Positions 49,967 through 58,984 of a DNA stretch of 64,000 bases are shown in pieces. The notes beneath the pieces are model-generated. The model was not told where the DNA came from and ran no database searches. It was given only the letters and a program-made list of their open reading frames with translations. Made by a program: the position numbers and the translations under genes. The stretch's first letter is position 1. The number at the start of each line of letters is the position of its first letter. The DNA is from JACCXE01 sp963718605 (GTDB lineage: Bacteria > Actinomycetota > Acidimicrobiia > Acidimicrobiales > JACCXE01): contig OY970363.1 in assembly GCA_963718605.1 (NCBI GenBank), forward strand, positions 2,914,001 to 2,978,000, in the 5' to 3' direction.

Positions 49967-51741
49967 TGACAAAGGACTGGCGCGGCGTCGCCGCAGAAGA
50001 CATCGACGACGTCACCTCGTCACTCGGCGCGTTCCTGCGCGGTCGCAGCAAGACGCTGCTCGTCTCGCTGTTGAAGCCGCACGTGCGGCGCGTCTACGGG
50101 TCTATCGCCGTGATCATGGTGTACAACGCGTGCGCCCTCGCCGGACCGTTCCTCGTGAAGCTCGCGATCGACGACGGCATCCCGCGCATGCTCGACGGAC
50201 GCGGCTCGACCCGCCTGTTGACGATTGTGGCGATCTTCGTGACCAGCGGCGCGCTGGCCGGCGCGGCCGACTACCAGTTCACGAAGATGACCGGGTCGAT
50301 CGGTCAGAAGATCCTGCTCGAACTGCGCAAGCGCCTGTTCGATCACTTCCAGCGGCTCAGCTTGAGTTTCCACGAGCGCTACACGTCGGGACGCGTCATC
50401 AGCCGGCTCACCTCCGACGTCGACGCGCTGGCTGAGCTGCTCGCCTACGGGCTCACCACGCTTTCATGGTCGGTGCTGTTCCTCATCGGCATCACCGTCT
50501 TGATGTTCGCGCTCGACGTGCGGCTGGCGCTCGTCGCGATGGTGTCGCTGCCATTCGTCATCGGGCTCACCATCTGGTTCCGGGCCCGATCGTCGCTGGC
50601 GTTCCGCGCCACCCGCGAAGGCGTCACCGGCGTCATCGTGCAGTTCGTGGAGACCGTCGGTGGCATGCGCGCGGTCGCCGCGTTCCGGCGCGAGCCGCGC
50701 AACGACGAGATCTTCGGCGACCTCGACGACAAGTACCGCAAAGCCAACGTCTGGTCGATGCGTCTCGGCGCGATCTACGGGCCGGGCACGCGTCTCATCG
50801 GCAATGGCGCCGCGTCGGGCATCTTGCTGATCGGTTCGTACCGCGTGCTCGGCGGTGAGATCACCGTCGGCGTGCTCGCCGCGTTCCTGCTCTACATGAA
50901 GCAGTTCTTCGAGCCGGTCCAAGAGTTGAGCCAGTTCTACAGCGTGTTCCAGTCCGCCGCGGCGGCGCTCGAGAAGCTCGCGGGTGTGCTCGAGGAACCT
51001 CCCGCGGTAGTCGAGCCGGCCAACCCGGCGGCGCTGCGGCCAACGGGCCGAGTCACCTTTGACCATGTCGGCTTCGAGTACCGCGCCGGGCGGCCGGTGC
51101 TGCACGACGTCAACATCGAGATCCCCGCGGGCTCCACCATCGCGCTCGTCGGCCGCACCGGCGCGGGCAAGTCCACGATCGCCCGGCTCTTGTCGCGGTT
51201 CTACGACCCGACCAGCGGACGGGTGCTGCTCGACGGTGTCGACCTCCATCTGCTTTCGGATGAAGACCTGCGGTCGGCAATCGTGGCCGTCACCCAAGAG
51301 AGCTTCCTGTTCGACGGCACCGTCGCCTGGAACATCGGCCTCGGCCGCCCGGGTGCGGCGCGCAGCGAGATCGAGGCGGCGGCCAAAGCCATCGGCGCGC
51401 ACGAGTTCATCTGCGCGCTGCCTGAGGGCTACGACACCGACGTTGCGAAGCGCGGCGGCCGCCTGTCTTCCGGGCAGCGGCAGTTGGTGTCGTTCGCGCG
51501 CGCGTTCCTCGCCGACCCGAGGGTGCTGATTCTCGACGAGGCGACGTCGTCGCTCGACTTACCGACCGAGCGGCTCGTGCAGACGGCGCTGGGCACGCTG
51601 CTGGCTGACCGCACCGCGGTGATCATCGCCCACCGCCTGTCCACGGTGGAGATCGCCGATCGCGTGCTCGTGGTCGACGACGGCCGCATCGTGGCCGACG
51701 GCGCGCCGGCCGACGTGCTGCCGACCCTGCGTATCGCCTAG
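49966..51741 (+). CDS. ABC exporter half-transporter, catalytic-site subunit
   Basis: This 591-residue partner has six membrane helices and an ABC cassette with canonical Walker A GRTGAGKST, Q-loop VTQESFLFDG, Walker B plus Glu VLILDEATSSLD and H-loop IAHRLST. Its signature is LSSGQ instead of LSGGQ, so the degenerate site combines the other subunit's Walker motifs with this signature. A strong GGAGGAGG ribosome-binding site (49951-49958) precedes ATG 49966. It ends 4 bp from the convergent S53 protease gene. Confidence 0.92.
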   Translation: MTKDWRGVAAEDIDDVTSSLGAFLRGRSKTLLVSLLKPHVRRVYGSIAVIMVYNACALAGPFLVKLAIDDGIPRMLDGRGSTRLLTIVAIFVTSGALAGAADYQFTKMTGSIGQKILLELRKRLFDHFQRLSLSFHERYTSGRVISRLTSDVDALAELLAYGLTTLSWSVLFLIGITVLMFALDVRLALVAMVSLPFVIGLTIWFRARSSLAFRATREGVTGVIVQFVETVGGMRAVAAFRREPRNDEIFGDLDDKYRKANVWSMRLGAIYGPGTRLIGNGAASGILLIGSYRVLGGEITVGVLAAFLLYMKQFFEPVQELSQFYSVFQSAAAALEKLAGVLEEPPAVVEPANPAALRPTGRVTFDHVGFEYRAGRPVLHDVNIEIPAGSTIALVGRTGAGKSTIARLLSRFYDPTSGRVLLDGVDLHLLSDEDLRSAIVAVTQESFLFDGTVAWNIGLGRPGAARSEIEAAAKAIGAHEFICALPEGYDTDVAKRGGRLSSGQRQLVSFARAFLADPRVLILDEATSSLDLPTERLVQTALGTLLADRTAVIIAHRLSTVEIADRVLVVDDGRIVADGAPADVLPTLRIA

Positions 51742-51745
51742 GCGG

Positions 51746-53296
51746 TTAGCTGCAGGTGATTCGGGTGGAGAACCACGCCCGCGTGCACGACACCGAGATC
51801 GACGCGTTGGTCACCTTTACGCCGTCCTTCACCGTGACGGTGACGGTCTTGGTGCCCGCAGACGTGTAGGTCACGGTCGCCGACTTCGACGAACTGACCG
51901 CGCCGACCCACGAGTAGGTCAGGGCTTTGCCCTCTGGGTCGTGCGCGTTCACCGTGAACGTGCACGTGGCCGTGCCGCCGCACGACTTCGTCTTGCTGTC
52001 GATTACCGGTGCGAGGTTCGTCACGGGCCCGGTGGTTGTTGTGGTGGTCACCGGCGCCGTGGTTGTCGTCGTCGTGCCGCCGGTCGAGTCGGCGAGCGTG
52101 AAGGCCGCCGGGCCGTTGGGCGCGCCCAGCCCACTTGGTCCGTCGAAGCCCGCACGGCCACCACACAAGTAGGCAACGCTGCACGCGCCGTTGGTGCCAA
52201 GCGTGACGTCGAACAACGCGGCGGGCGTCGCATACGGGTACGACGCGGGATACGTGTTCGCGCTCGGAACGCCCGCAGCCGCGTACACGGCGGCGACGAT
52301 CGGCGCGGCGAGGCTGGTGCCGCCGAAGACCATCCAGTTGCCGCCGGTGCTGCCGTAGCTGTCGTAGATCGCGAGCCCCGTGTTGGGGTCCGCGACTGCG
52401 GACACGTCGGCCACGGTGCGCTTGGCGCAACCGGTGTCGGTCTGCCATGCCGGCTTTGTCACGTAGGCCGAGCACCCCGAGCCGGCGCCGCTCCATACGG
52501 TTTCAGTCCGGTTGCCGCTGGAGTCGACCTTGAGGTTGGTGCCGCCCACGGCGGTCACGTACCTCGACGACGCCGGATACTGCACGCCGTAGCCGTTGTC
52601 ACCCGAGCTGACCGTGAAGGCGACGCCCGGCTTGTTGAAGTGGCTGTCGTAGTTCTGCGCGCCGCTGAATTCGTCGGCTCCGTAACTGTTGGAGACGTAG
52701 CTCGCATGTGCTGCGGCGTAGTCGACCGCGGCCATCAGGTCGGTGAAGCTGTTCGAGGTCGCCTCGACGAGCAGGATCTTGCAGTTCGGGCAGGTCGCGG
52801 AAACCGCATCGACATCGAGAGCGATCTCTTGGCCCCAGCCAACGTCGCCTCTCGGGTACGTCGTGCCGCCCGTCTGGTTCACCTTCTTGAAGCAACCGTT
52901 CGCGGTGGTGCACGCCGGCAGCCCGAACTGTGTTCGGTACACCGCGAGGTCGGCCTCGGCGTTGGGGTTGTCGTAGGCGTCGACGATCGCGACCGTCGGT
53001 GCCCCGGCCGCCGCGGGCACGCGGTAGGCCTGCTGGATGTCTGCGGGCCGGTAGCCGTAGGTGTAGCTCGACGTCGCTAGCGGCGAGGCGCCGTCGGCGG
53101 CGGTTACCACGTGCGCGGCGCATGCCATGTTGTGGCCTTGCGCCCCGCAGGCTCGCTTGTCCTTGTGCGCGGGCAGCGCGTGACGCTGCGCCTGGGACGC
53201 GGCCTGGTCGCTCTTCGCGTACCCAGCCACGGACGGGAGCATCAACAGGCCGGCGACGGTGGCGGCCACGACGAACTTCTGTTTGCGATTCTTCAC
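51746..53296 (-). CDS. Secreted S53 (sedolisin-type) serine peptidase
   Basis: The 516-residue exported protein has a signal peptide (KQKFVVAATVAGLLMLPSVAGYA), a short pro-region and an S53 catalytic domain: Glu/Asp pair in GQEIALDVDA, oxyanion Asp in VSSGDNGYG, and the nucleophile Ser in FGGTSLAAP. A Thr-rich linker leads to a PKD/Ig-like domain (about 420-515) for binding a surface or polymer. S53 peptidases act at acid pH. GTG 53296 is the start. It is 65% or so similar by eye to the next gene. Confidence 0.88.
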   Translation of the reverse strand: MKNRKQKFVVAATVAGLLMLPSVAGYAKSDQAASQAQRHALPAHKDKRACGAQGHNMACAAHVVTAADGASPLATSSYTYGYRPADIQQAYRVPAAAGAPTVAIVDAYDNPNAEADLAVYRTQFGLPACTTANGCFKKVNQTGGTTYPRGDVGWGQEIALDVDAVSATCPNCKILLVEATSNSFTDLMAAVDYAAAHASYVSNSYGADEFSGAQNYDSHFNKPGVAFTVSSGDNGYGVQYPASSRYVTAVGGTNLKVDSSGNRTETVWSGAGSGCSAYVTKPAWQTDTGCAKRTVADVSAVADPNTGLAIYDSYGSTGGNWMVFGGTSLAAPIVAAVYAAAGVPSANTYPASYPYATPAALFDVTLGTNGACSVAYLCGGRAGFDGPSGLGAPNGPAAFTLADSTGGTTTTTTAPVTTTTTTGPVTNLAPVIDSKTKSCGGTATCTFTVNAHDPEGKALTYSWVGAVSSSKSATVTYTSAGTKTVTVTVKDGVKVTNASISVSCTRAWFSTRITCS

Positions 53297-53343
53297 GGGT
53301 AGGCCCTATCGGCCGCCCCTACGCACTCTTTACCTCAGCGCGT

Positions 53344-54876
53344 CTACTTACAGGTGATCTTGGTTGAAAGCAGCGGCTTGGTGCAGGAGACCGAGATCGA
53401 AGTGACGGTCGACTTCACACCGTCTCTGACGGTGACGGTCGCCGTCTTGGTGCCCGTCGACGTGTAGGTGGTCTTTGCGGTGTTCGTGGTGCCAGATGCG
53501 CCGGACCACGTGTAGGTAAGGGGCTTGCCCTCGGGGTCGTGCGCATTCACGGTGAACGTGCACGTCGCCGACGAGCACGATTTCACCTTGCTGTCGATCA
53601 CCGGCGCCAGGTTTGCGCCCGGCGCCGTTGTCGTCGTGGTGGATGGAGGCGGTGTTGTCGAGGGCGCAAAGGCTGTGGCGCCGTTCGGCGCTCCGAGCCC
53701 GCTCGGCCCGTCGAAGCCCACCGCGCCTGAGCAGAGATAGGTCGGCGAGCACGTGCCGTTCGTGCCTGTCGTCACGTCGAACAGAGCCGTAGGCGAGGCG
53801 TAGGGATACGACGCCGGATACGTGCCCGCGGTAGGCGTACCCGCGACCGCGTACATCGACGCCACGATCGGGGCCGCCAGGCTGGTGCCGCCGAAGACGT
53901 ACCAGTTGGCGCCGCTGCTGCCGTAAGAGTTGTAGACAGCGAGACCCGTGCTCGGGTCGGAGACCGCCGACACGTCGGCCACGGTCCGCCGGGCGCAGCC
54001 CGTGTCCTTCTGCCACGTCGGCTTCGTCTCGAAGCTTGAGCACCCCGAGCCCGCTCCGCTCCACACGGTCTCGGACGTGCGGTTACCCGACGCATCGAGC
54101 TTGAGGTTGGTGCCGCCGACGGCCGTGACGTACGGCGACGCGGCCGGGTACTCGACGCCATACCCGTCGTCTCCCGAACTCACAGTGAAAACGACGCCGG
54201 GCTTGTTGTAGTGGCTGTTCAGCGTCTGCTCGCCGTCGAACTCAATGGTGCCGTAACTGTTCGACACGTAGTTCGCATGAGTAGCGGCGTAGTCGACGGC
54301 GACCAGGAGGTCGCTGAAGTTGTTCGAGTTGGCTTCGACCAGCAGGATGTTGCAGTTCGGGCACGTCGCCGACACGGCGTCGACGTCGAGGGCGATTTCC
54401 CGACCCCAGCCGACGTCGCCGTTCGGATACGTCGTGCCGCCGGTTTGGTTCACCTTTTTGAAGCAGCCGTTCGCGGTCGTACAGGCGGTCAGACCGAACT
54501 GGGCGCGGTACACGCCAAGGTCCGCCTCGACGTTCGGGTTGTCGTAGGCGTCGACGATCGCGACGGTGGGCGACCCTGTGGCCGCGGGCACCGCGTACGC
54601 CCTCTGGATGTCAGAGGGCCGGTAGCCGTAGGTGTAGCTCGCCGTTGCGAGCGGCGTAACGCCGTCGTCGGCCGTGACGACGTGTGACTGGCAGTCCGCC
54701 TTGTGGTTGCCCTTCCCGGAATTGCCGCAGACGCGCTTGTCTTTGTGGGCGGGCAGCGCGTGGCGTTGCGCCTGGGGGGACGCGTGATCACTTGCCGCGT
54801 AGCCCGTGGCTGACGGGAGGATCAACAGACCGGCTATTACTGAACCGACCACGAACTTCAGCTTGAGATTCTTCAT
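53344..54876 (-). CDS. Secreted S53 (sedolisin-type) serine peptidase, tandem paralogue
   Basis: This 510-residue protein repeats the neighbour's plan: signal peptide (LKLKFVVGSVIAGLLILPSATGYA), catalytic Glu/Asp in GREIALDVDA, Asp in VSSGDDGYG, Ser in FGGTSLAAP, Thr/Pro-rich linker and a C-terminal Ig-like domain. The two genes lie 47 bp apart in the same direction, so this is a recent tandem duplication. Differences concentrate in the N-terminal pro-region and the linker. Confidence 0.88.
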   Translation of the reverse strand: MKNLKLKFVVGSVIAGLLILPSATGYAASDHASPQAQRHALPAHKDKRVCGNSGKGNHKADCQSHVVTADDGVTPLATASYTYGYRPSDIQRAYAVPAATGSPTVAIVDAYDNPNVEADLGVYRAQFGLTACTTANGCFKKVNQTGGTTYPNGDVGWGREIALDVDAVSATCPNCNILLVEANSNNFSDLLVAVDYAATHANYVSNSYGTIEFDGEQTLNSHYNKPGVVFTVSSGDDGYGVEYPAASPYVTAVGGTNLKLDASGNRTSETVWSGAGSGCSSFETKPTWQKDTGCARRTVADVSAVSDPSTGLAVYNSYGSSGANWYVFGGTSLAAPIVASMYAVAGTPTAGTYPASYPYASPTALFDVTTGTNGTCSPTYLCSGAVGFDGPSGLGAPNGATAFAPSTTPPPSTTTTTAPGANLAPVIDSKVKSCSSATCTFTVNAHDPEGKPLTYTWSGASGTTNTAKTTYTSTGTKTATVTVRDGVKSTVTSISVSCTKPLLSTKITCK

Positions 54877-54924
54877 GCGCCCCGCCCCTCGGCCTGCCCC
54901 GGCCGAACTTGAATGAATGTTACG

Positions 54925-55716
54925 TCAGCCGCCGAGGAAGCGGTAGCGGGTGCCGGTGCCCCGCAGGACTCGCCCGAACTCGAGGCCCTGGAAGTGGGCG
55001 GCCCCGACCAGCGCGTCGGTGCCTTCGAGTTCCTTCCAGAGCAGTTCTCTCGTGCGGGCGGCGAGCTTCGGGTCGACGTCGCTCATCGCGTAGAAGTCTG
55101 GCTCCTCCAACTGCAACGGGCACTCGACCGCGTCGCCCAGCAGGAACGCGCGCTCCTCGCGGGACGACACGACCAGGCAGTAGTGACCGAGCGTGTGCCC
55201 AGGCGTGGAGCGGGCGGTGAGGCCGGGGGCGAGCGAGACCATGTCCCCCTCGATCGGCTGGAGCCGGTCAGCATCGGCCATCGCTTCCATCACGTTGCGC
55301 GTGTGATCGCCCGCGTCAGCGGAGGTGACGAACTCGTCCCAGTCGGCGTGGCCATAGCGGACCGTCGCGTTCGGAAAGAACGGCACGCCGTCGACCGCGA
55401 GCCAACCGACGTGATCGGTATGCAAGTGCGACGCCACGACTACGTCGATGTCGGCGGGGGACACGCCGTGCTTGGCCAGCTCGGCCGGCAGGTGACCGCC
55501 CTCCCCCCAACTCAAGCTGCGCGGGCCCATTCCGGCGTCGAGCAACACGGTGGTCTCGCCGGTGCGGAGCAGGTAGCAGCCGATCGGGATATGCACGCGC
55601 CCGTCCTCGGCCAGCAGTTCGGGATGGGTGGCGAAGTCGAGGCCGATGTAGAACTGCTGCGGCAGCTTGGCGACGCCGTCCGAGAGCGGGATCAGTTCGA
55701 TATCGCCGATGTGCAT
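54925..55716 (-). CDS. Metallo-beta-lactamase-fold hydrolase (lactonase-like)
   Basis: The 263-residue enzyme has the zinc motif SHLHTDH near residues 95-101, plus later ligands in STPGHTLGHY and GDAVECPLQ and the terminal AAHFQGLEFGR. The pattern (GCYLLRTGETTVLLDAGMG) resembles the AHL-lactonase/MBL subgroup, but substrate is open. It is the last of three same-strand genes (56834-57901, 55725-56837, this one). Confidence 0.85.
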   Translation of the reverse strand: MHIGDIELIPLSDGVAKLPQQFYIGLDFATHPELLAEDGRVHIPIGCYLLRTGETTVLLDAGMGPRSLSWGEGGHLPAELAKHGVSPADIDVVVASHLHTDHVGWLAVDGVPFFPNATVRYGHADWDEFVTSADAGDHTRNVMEAMADADRLQPIEGDMVSLAPGLTARSTPGHTLGHYCLVVSSREERAFLLGDAVECPLQLEEPDFYAMSDVDPKLAARTRELLWKELEGTDALVGAAHFQGLEFGRVLRGTGTRYRFLGG

Positions 55717-55724
55717 CGGTCGGC

Positions 55725-56837
55725 CTACAGCGGCTTCGTCAACTCCGCGGCGATGCTCGACAACGCGACGCCGCGCCGGCCTTCGCGCATCATGTGCTGG
55801 TCCATTCCGTTGGTCAGGTAGACGAAGGACAGGCCGGACTCGGGATCAGCCCAGGCCAACTGGCCACCGGCACCGTTGTGCCCGAACGTGCGCGCCGAGC
55901 CGGTCTTGCCGAAGCCGCGCATGTTGGCCTTACCGTCGTCGCCGGCGACGACGAGACCGAGAGTGCGGTTGGCCGGCGTATTGAACAACGGATCACCGAA
56001 GTGGTTGCGGACGTGCGTGGTGACGTCTTCGAGCCACGCCTCGTCCCAGATCCCGGCCGAGTTGTGCAGGAGTCCTTGGTAGAAGAGGGCGTAGTTGCGC
56101 GCGGTGGTAACGCCGCCGCCGCCGGGCACACCGAGCGCGCGCCGGTCCGGCTCGTTGAACGACAGCAACGCCTCGGGGGTGACCTCGCCTACGGGGATCT
56201 CGCGGATGCCGATCGCGGCTTCGAGTTCGTCGGGCGTCATTTTGTCGCCGACGTTTTGTAGTTCGGCGATGTTCGTCGAGTCGTCGGCGCTGATCCCGAG
56301 GATGCGGGGCAGGCCGAGCGGCCGGCACACGCGCTCCTCGATGACGTCGAGGTAGTTCTGCCCGGTGGCGACTTCGATGAGTTCCGCGAGCACCCAGTGC
56401 GCGGTGGTGGCGTGGTACTCGTACGCGGTACCCGGCGCCCAGTTCGTCTTCCATTGTGCGAACCGCTCGCGGCGTCCGGCCGACGTCGCCATCTCAGCGC
56501 CCCAGCCGTTGCGGGGGAACCCGGATGTGTGCAGCATCACCTGCTCGATGGTGATGTTCTCTTTTCCGTTTGTGGCGAACTCGGGGATCATGTCGGCCAC
56601 GAGTGACTCGATCTTTATCGAGCCCTCGGCGAGGCAGGTCCACACCGTTGAGGCAACCAGCGCCTTGGTCGCAGAGAAGATCGTGTAGCGCGTGTCGTCG
56701 GTAGCGTCGCCGACGGTGCCGCTGGCGACCACCTCGCCGTTAAACCCGACCGCGTATTGGGCCGACGGCAGCAAGCCGGCGTCGACCTCACGCGCGACGC
56801 GCTCTTCGAGTTTCGCGAGTCGCTCCGGAACAATCAT
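55725..56837 (-). CDS. Serine hydrolase, class C beta-lactamase-like esterase
   Basis: This 370-residue cytosolic enzyme has SxxK in FSATKALVAS, YxN-like YEYHATTAHWVLAEL (Tyr present, third residue His) and HNGAGGQLAWADP replacing KTG. This matches EstB-like esterases and D-aminopeptidase relatives, rather than true beta-lactamases. It has no signal peptide. Its ATG overlaps the preceding gene's stop by 4 bp (ATGA). Confidence 0.85.
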   Translation of the reverse strand: MIVPERLAKLEERVAREVDAGLLPSAQYAVGFNGEVVASGTVGDATDDTRYTIFSATKALVASTVWTCLAEGSIKIESLVADMIPEFATNGKENITIEQVMLHTSGFPRNGWGAEMATSAGRRERFAQWKTNWAPGTAYEYHATTAHWVLAELIEVATGQNYLDVIEERVCRPLGLPRILGISADDSTNIAELQNVGDKMTPDELEAAIGIREIPVGEVTPEALLSFNEPDRRALGVPGGGGVTTARNYALFYQGLLHNSAGIWDEAWLEDVTTHVRNHFGDPLFNTPANRTLGLVVAGDDGKANMRGFGKTGSARTFGHNGAGGQLAWADPESGLSFVYLTNGMDQHMMREGRRGVALSSIAAELTKPL

Positions 56838-57901
56838 CCAGTCACCTCGTATAGGAGTTTGCCGTTTTCGCTGCGCCGCTCAGCCTTGCCGTCTTGCCGC
56901 AAGAACTCAAGGTGCGCGTAACACTCGCCGTCGGCCATCGGGCCGAGCTTCTCGGGACGGAATAGGAAGGTCGAGAACTCGCGCACGGTCAACGCCTTGC
57001 CCGCCTCGGCCGAACCTTTGCGCAAGCGTTCGAACCGCTCGTGGTGGTGCTCGATGATCTCCATCGCGCGCGCCGCGGGCTCGTCGATCACGATGCCGTG
57101 CGCAGGCAACGCTTGCTTGACGTCGGGGAGCGCGGCGGTGCGCTCGAGCGACGCGAAGTAGTCGAGCAACGCGTTCGTGCCGCTCGAGATGCCGGAGATG
57201 TACGGCGTGATGTGGGGCAGCACATGGTCGCCCGTAAAGACGAAACCGCCCTCGGGGTCGTGAATGCAGAGGTGGTCGAGCGTGTGACCGGGTGTGTGCA
57301 CCGCGAACATGTCGCGCCCCGCGAGGCGCAGCACGTCACCGTTGCGGACGCGGCGCGCCGGCTCGGGCAGCCGGTAGTTGCCGAAGAAACGCGAACGCAT
57401 GAGGCGGAACATGAGCTTGCGGCCGCGCGGCGGGCCCATGCGCTCTTCGCCACCCCACGGGTTCGGCTCCATAAAGGGATTGCCCTCGGGCAGCGAGTCG
57501 TCATGGGCCATGTCCGTGTCGCCGTGGTTGCACATCGGCTCGGCTTCGCTGAAGAACATGCGGAAGTTGTTGTGCGTGACGAGCTGCGCGTTCGCCTCGG
57601 TCGCCAGCCGTCCGGCGCAGCCGAAGTGGTCCGGATGCGAGTGGGTGACGATGACGGTATGGACGTCCTTCACCTTGAAGCCCGCGTCCTTGAGCCGCTT
57701 CTTCACCGCGTTCCAGGTGGACGGGCCGGGAACGCCGACGTCGATGATCGCGAGACCGCGATCATCGAGGAGGCCGTACATGTTCACGTGTCGGAGGCCG
57801 GGCATGGCGATCGGCAGCTGCATTTTGAGGATGCCCTGGCCGAGGTCGGCAATCTCTTCGCTCGCAGGAGCCTGCTCACTCTTGGAATAGGTCTCCGCCA
57901 T
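56834..57901 (-). CDS. Metallo-beta-lactamase-fold hydrolase
   Basis: The 355-residue protein has THSHPDHFG (zinc ligands near residue 87), HTPGHTLDHLCI and the FTGDHVLPHI motif, in a fold with an extended C-terminal helical region (about 260-355). The GDHVLPHITPYI type is found in actinobacterial lipid-metabolism clusters. It is the first gene of its operon and is preceded by a -10 and the TetR-type palindrome at 57916-57933. Confidence 0.87.
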   Translation of the reverse strand: MAETYSKSEQAPASEEIADLGQGILKMQLPIAMPGLRHVNMYGLLDDRGLAIIDVGVPGPSTWNAVKKRLKDAGFKVKDVHTVIVTHSHPDHFGCAGRLATEANAQLVTHNNFRMFFSEAEPMCNHGDTDMAHDDSLPEGNPFMEPNPWGGEERMGPPRGRKLMFRLMRSRFFGNYRLPEPARRVRNGDVLRLAGRDMFAVHTPGHTLDHLCIHDPEGGFVFTGDHVLPHITPYISGISSGTNALLDYFASLERTAALPDVKQALPAHGIVIDEPAARAMEIIEHHHERFERLRKGSAEAGKALTVREFSTFLFRPEKLGPMADGECYAHLEFLRQDGKAERRSENGKLLYEVTG

Positions 57902-57909
57902 CGCCGACG

Positions 57910-57933
57910 ACGCTACTTGACCGGGCGGTCAAG
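57910..57933. promoter_or_regulatory. Second TetR-type operator and minus-strand -10
   Basis: CTTGACCGGGCGGTCAAG (57916-57933) has the same 8-bp arms as the operator at 12495-12512. It abuts TAGCGT (minus strand, 57910-57915), which ends 8 nt before ATG 57901. It lies between the divergent MBL-fold and F420-type oxidoreductase genes. Confidence 0.7.
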
Positions 57934-57952
57934 TTCCGGCGAAGGTTGACCT

Positions 57953-58984
57953 ATGCAGATCTCCACAAGTGTCAACTATGCGGGCGACATCGTGAAGGCC
58001 ACCGATACCGTCGCCAAACTCGAGAACGCCGGCATCGACACGGTGTGGATCGCCGAGGCGTACTCCTTCGACGCCGTCAGTCTTATGGGCTACCTCGCCG
58101 CGAAGACCGACAAGGTCAAGATCGGCTCCGGCATCCTCAACATCTACAGCCGCACGCCCTCGTGCCTGGGCCAAACCGCCGCCGGCCTCGACGCCATTTC
58201 GAATGGCCGCGCGATCCTCGGCCTCGGCGCCTCCGGTCCCCAGGTGATCGAGGGCTTCCACGGCATTCCTTACGACAAGCCGTTGGCCCGCACCCGTGAG
58301 ATCATCGAGATCTGCCGGATGATGTGGAAGCGCGAAGAGCCGCTCACGCACACCGGCATCTACAACCTGCCGCTTCCCGAGGGGCAGGGGACGGGGCTTG
58401 GCCGCGCGCTCAAGTTGATCAACCATCCGGTTCGCAACGCGATCCCGATTTACGTCGCGTCGATCGGCAACAAGAACGTGGCAATGACCGCCGAGTTGGC
58501 CGACGGATGGCTGCCGATCTTCTACATGCCCGAGAAGGCCAACGACGTGTGGGGTGACGCGCTGAAGGAGGGCCAAGCCAAGCGGTCGGCCGACCTCGGG
58601 CCGCTCGACGTTGTGGCCGGGGGTTTGTTCGCGATCGGCGATGACCTCGAAGGCTTCCGCGACTTCATGCGCCCGCAGCTGGCGCTCTACATCGGCGGTA
58701 TGGGCGCCCGCGGCAAGAACTTCTACAACGAGCTGGCGTGCCGGTACGGGTTCGAGGAGGAGGCCAAGGCCATCCAGGACCTGTACCTCGACGGTAAGAA
58801 GAAGGAAGCCGCTGAACTGGTGCCAGCCGAGATGCTCGAGGGCATGACCATGGTGGGTTCCGAGGGTTACGTGAAGGACAAGATCGCGGCTTTCAAGGAG
58901 TCGGGCGTCACCAACCTGCAGGTGATGGCCGTCGGTGCGGATCCGATCAAGGACCTCGAAACACTTCGCGCCTGGGTCGATTAG
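57953..58984 (+). CDS. LLM-class F420-dependent oxidoreductase
   Basis: The 343-residue enzyme is a full-length luciferase-like flavin/F420 oxidoreductase: MQISTSVNYAGDIVKATDTVAKLENAGIDTVWIAEAYSFDA, RTPSCLGQTAAGLDAISNGRAILGLGASGPQVIEGFHG and IPIYVASIGNKNVAMTAELADGWLPI. The phosphate-binding GLGASGPQ and the IAE segment support F420. It is probably involved in fatty-acid, terpenoid or xenobiotic oxidation. GAAGG upstream of ATG 57953 is a plausible ribosome-binding site. TetR-type control is likely. Confidence 0.88.
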   Translation: MQISTSVNYAGDIVKATDTVAKLENAGIDTVWIAEAYSFDAVSLMGYLAAKTDKVKIGSGILNIYSRTPSCLGQTAAGLDAISNGRAILGLGASGPQVIEGFHGIPYDKPLARTREIIEICRMMWKREEPLTHTGIYNLPLPEGQGTGLGRALKLINHPVRNAIPIYVASIGNKNVAMTAELADGWLPIFYMPEKANDVWGDALKEGQAKRSADLGPLDVVAGGLFAIGDDLEGFRDFMRPQLALYIGGMGARGKNFYNELACRYGFEEEAKAIQDLYLDGKKKEAAELVPAEMLEGMTMVGSEGYVKDKIAAFKESGVTNLQVMAVGADPIKDLETLRAWVD

